DNA of 64,000 bases from Fodinicurvata fenggangensis DSM 21160 (lineage in GTDB: Bacteria; Pseudomonadota; Alphaproteobacteria; Kiloniellales; DSM-21159), in NCBI RefSeq assembly GCF_000686045.1, contig NZ_JMLV01000001.1, forward strand, positions 558,001-622,000, in the 5' to 3' direction. A program made the position numbers and the translations under genes. Each line of letters starts with the position of its first letter. Within the stretch, counting starts at the first letter, position 1. The notes below the pieces were generated by a model that was given only the letters and a program-made list of their open reading frames with translations, was not told the origin of the DNA and did no database searches. Shown in pieces: positions 62,463-64,000 of this stretch.

Positions 62463-64000
62463 TCATCCATTGGAGAGAGCAGCCTCTATCGCGGCCAATG
62501 CCGCATCGGCCTGCTCGGCATTGGGACCGCCGGCCTGGGCCATGTCAGGACGCCCACCACCGCCTTTACCGCCCAGGGCTTCGGCGCCTACCCGAACAAG
62601 GTCAACAGCCGAATAACGCTCTGTCAGGTCGTCCGTCACGCCGACGACGAGAGAGGCCTTGCCATCGTTCGTCGCAATCAATGCAGTGACGCCCGATCCC
62701 AGCTGCTTCTTCAGGTCATCGGCCATGGGTTTCAGGTCCCGGGCCGGAATATCCTCCATGACGCGCGCTGCCAGCCGAGTCCCGTTGACTTCGCGGGTCA
62801 TCGCTCCGCCCGTGCCGCCTGCAGCAAGTTTGCGGCGCAGATCGGAAACTTCTTTCTCCAGCCGGCGGCGCTCTTCCAACAAGGCCGTGATCCGGTCTGG
62901 AACCTCTGTGGGTGAAACCCTGAGGCTGCTCGCCGTGTTGCCAAGCAACTCTTCCTGCGCCTCAACGTACTTGAGGGCAGAGTCACCCACCATGGCTTCA
63001 ATGCGGCGCACACCGGCGGCCAAGGCCTGTTCGGAAATGATCTTGAAAAAGCCGATGTCCCCGACGCGGCTCACATGAGTTCCACCACAGAGTTCCGTTG
63101 AGAAACTGTGGTTCGCCCCTTTCTCCTCGTCCAGGCCTCCCATGGACACCACGCGGACCTCGTCCCCGTATTTTTCCCCGAACAGTGCCAACGCCCCTTC
63201 GTTAATGGCCTCATCCGGCGTCATGAAGCGGGTTTGCACCTCGGCATTCTCGCGAATGCGGGCATTGACCATGTCCTCGATCGCAATCAGGTCGTCGCGG
63301 GAAAGCGGATGGGGGTGACTGAAATCGAAACGCAGGCGGTCCGGCGCCACCAATGACCCCTTCTGGGTCACATGCTCGCCCAACCGACGGCGCAAGGCCT
63401 CGTGCAGCAGGTGTGTGGCGGAGTGATGCGCGCGCAGATTCCTGCGACGTGCACCGTTCACACGCATTTCCACGGCCTCTCCAACACGCAGGCTGCCCTT
63501 GCGCACATGTCCATGGTGGATATGCAGCTCGCCAGCCTTCTTGGTCGTATCCTCGACCTGCACCTCGACACCATCCGGGGCGAAGACCAAGCCCGTGTCC
63601 CCCATCTGACCGCCACTTTCTCCATAGAAGGGCGTCTGGTTAGTCAGGAAGTCGACCTTCTGTCCGGCGTCGGCTGTTTCGACTTCCTTGCCCTCGACAA
63701 CGATGGCCTGGACGACTCCTTCGGCCGTTTCGGTCTCGTAGCCAAGAAACTCGGTCGCACCGTGCTTTTCATGCAGATCGAACCAGAGTGCTTCCGCCAC
63801 GGTTTCACCGGAGCCGCTCCAGGATTTGCGGGCCGTTTCCCGCTGGCGCTCCATGGCCGCTTCATAACCCGCAACGTCAACGGACCGGTTTTGCCCGCGC
63901 AGAATGTCCTGTGTCAGATCAAGTGGGAAACCGTAGGTGTCATACAGCTTGAAAGCGACCTCGCCGGGCAGGAGATCGCTCTCTCCCAGGCGTCCCATTT
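62463..64000 (-). CDS. alaS: Alanine--tRNA ligase (N-terminal part cut by the window edge)
   Basis: The C-terminal 512 or so residues of AlaRS. The visible part begins within the tRNA-binding region (VAFKLYDTYGFPLDLTQDIL), continues through the editing domain with zinc-type HHSATHLLHEALRR and CGGTHVSRVGDIGFFKI, and ends with the C-Ala/DHHA1 domain motif GGKGGGRPDMAQAGG. The aminoacylation domain lies beyond position 64000; an ATG near the edge is internal. Editing by this region clears Ser- and Gly-tRNA-Ala. Confidence 0.97.
   Translation of the reverse strand, partial: MGRLGESDLLPGEVAFKLYDTYGFPLDLTQDILRGQNRSVDVAGYEAAMERQRETARKSWSGSGETVAEALWFDLHEKHGATEFLGYETETAEGVVQAIVVEGKEVETADAGQKVDFLTNQTPFYGESGGQMGDTGLVFAPDGVEVQVEDTTKKAGELHIHHGHVRKGSLRVGEAVEMRVNGARRRNLRAHHSATHLLHEALRRRLGEHVTQKGSLVAPDRLRFDFSHPHPLSRDDLIAIEDMVNARIRENAEVQTRFMTPDEAINEGALALFGEKYGDEVRVVSMGGLDEEKGANHSFSTELCGGTHVSRVGDIGFFKIISEQALAAGVRRIEAMVGDSALKYVEAQEELLGNTASSLRVSPTEVPDRITALLEERRRLEKEVSDLRRKLAAGGTGGAMTREVNGTRLAARVMEDIPARDLKPMADDLKKQLGSGVTALIATNDGKASLVVGVTDDLTERYSAVDLVRVGAEALGGKGGGGRPDMAQAGGPNAEQADAALAAIEAALSNG

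Overview
The window looks like chromosomal core DNA from an alphaproteobacterium, probably Rhodospirillales-like. I base this on moderate-to-high GC, SAM-II riboswitches (a mainly alphaproteobacterial class), a class II DAHP synthase, a eukaryote-type NADP isocitrate dehydrogenase, a non-zinc HemB with the alphaproteobacterial aspartate signature, TrmFO, and homologues of the mitochondrial complex I assembly factors NDUFAF3 and NDUFAF6. I saw no insertion sequence, prophage, CRISPR array or rRNA gene. One tRNA gene is present, tRNA-Lys(UUU). The gene at each edge is cut: purQ on the left and alaS on the right.

Layout. 1-3.4 kb (+): purQ-purL-bolA-grxD, purine synthesis plus the BolA/CGFS-glutaredoxin iron-sulfur pair. 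3.5-6 kb: an EamA exporter, a DODA-type dioxygenase and rpsD with its own promoter. 6.1-15.7 kb (-): a long co-directional run of a class II DAHP synthase, nicotinate phosphoribosyltransferase, nadE, gltX, cysS, cimA and a TrmJ-like methyltransferase. 16-22 kb (-): an SLC13 permease, gor, gabD and an atypical folD. 22.3-28.2 kb: a PCu(A)C copper chaperone, a MarR regulator, tRNA-Lys, coaD, gyrA, an acetyltransferase and ssb. 28.4-36.3 kb: uvrA, an LpxR-like lipid A deacylase, dacB/trmFO (divergent) and an NDUFAF6-like protein. 36.5-41.6 kb: sodB, a small membrane protein, an NDUFAF3-like protein, secF-secD-yajC and a MarR regulator.

41.9-47.1 kb: a 3-hydroxyisobutyryl-CoA hydrolase and an unknown PAS-like protein, separated by an AT-rich region with about eight AAA(T/A)CTC repeats. 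Next come metY (O-acetylhomoserine sulfhydrylase) and hemB. The metY leader holds two tandem SAM-II riboswitches. The first is followed at once by an intrinsic terminator. The second is followed by a set of sequences that could switch access to the ribosome-binding site.

47.1-64 kb: a YheT-like hydrolase, a UMF1-type MFS transporter, an NfeD protease/slipin pair, a PadR-MFP-RND efflux operon with start/stop overlaps and a palindromic operator, an unknown protein, a LysM/Ig-like membrane-anchored protein, a LOG-family protein, icd followed by two cyclophilins, and the 3' part of alaS.

The strongest candidates for something new are the tandem SAM-II leader of metY, the FolD variant lacking the cyclohydrolase lysine, and the repeat-rich control region before the unknown PAS-like gene.
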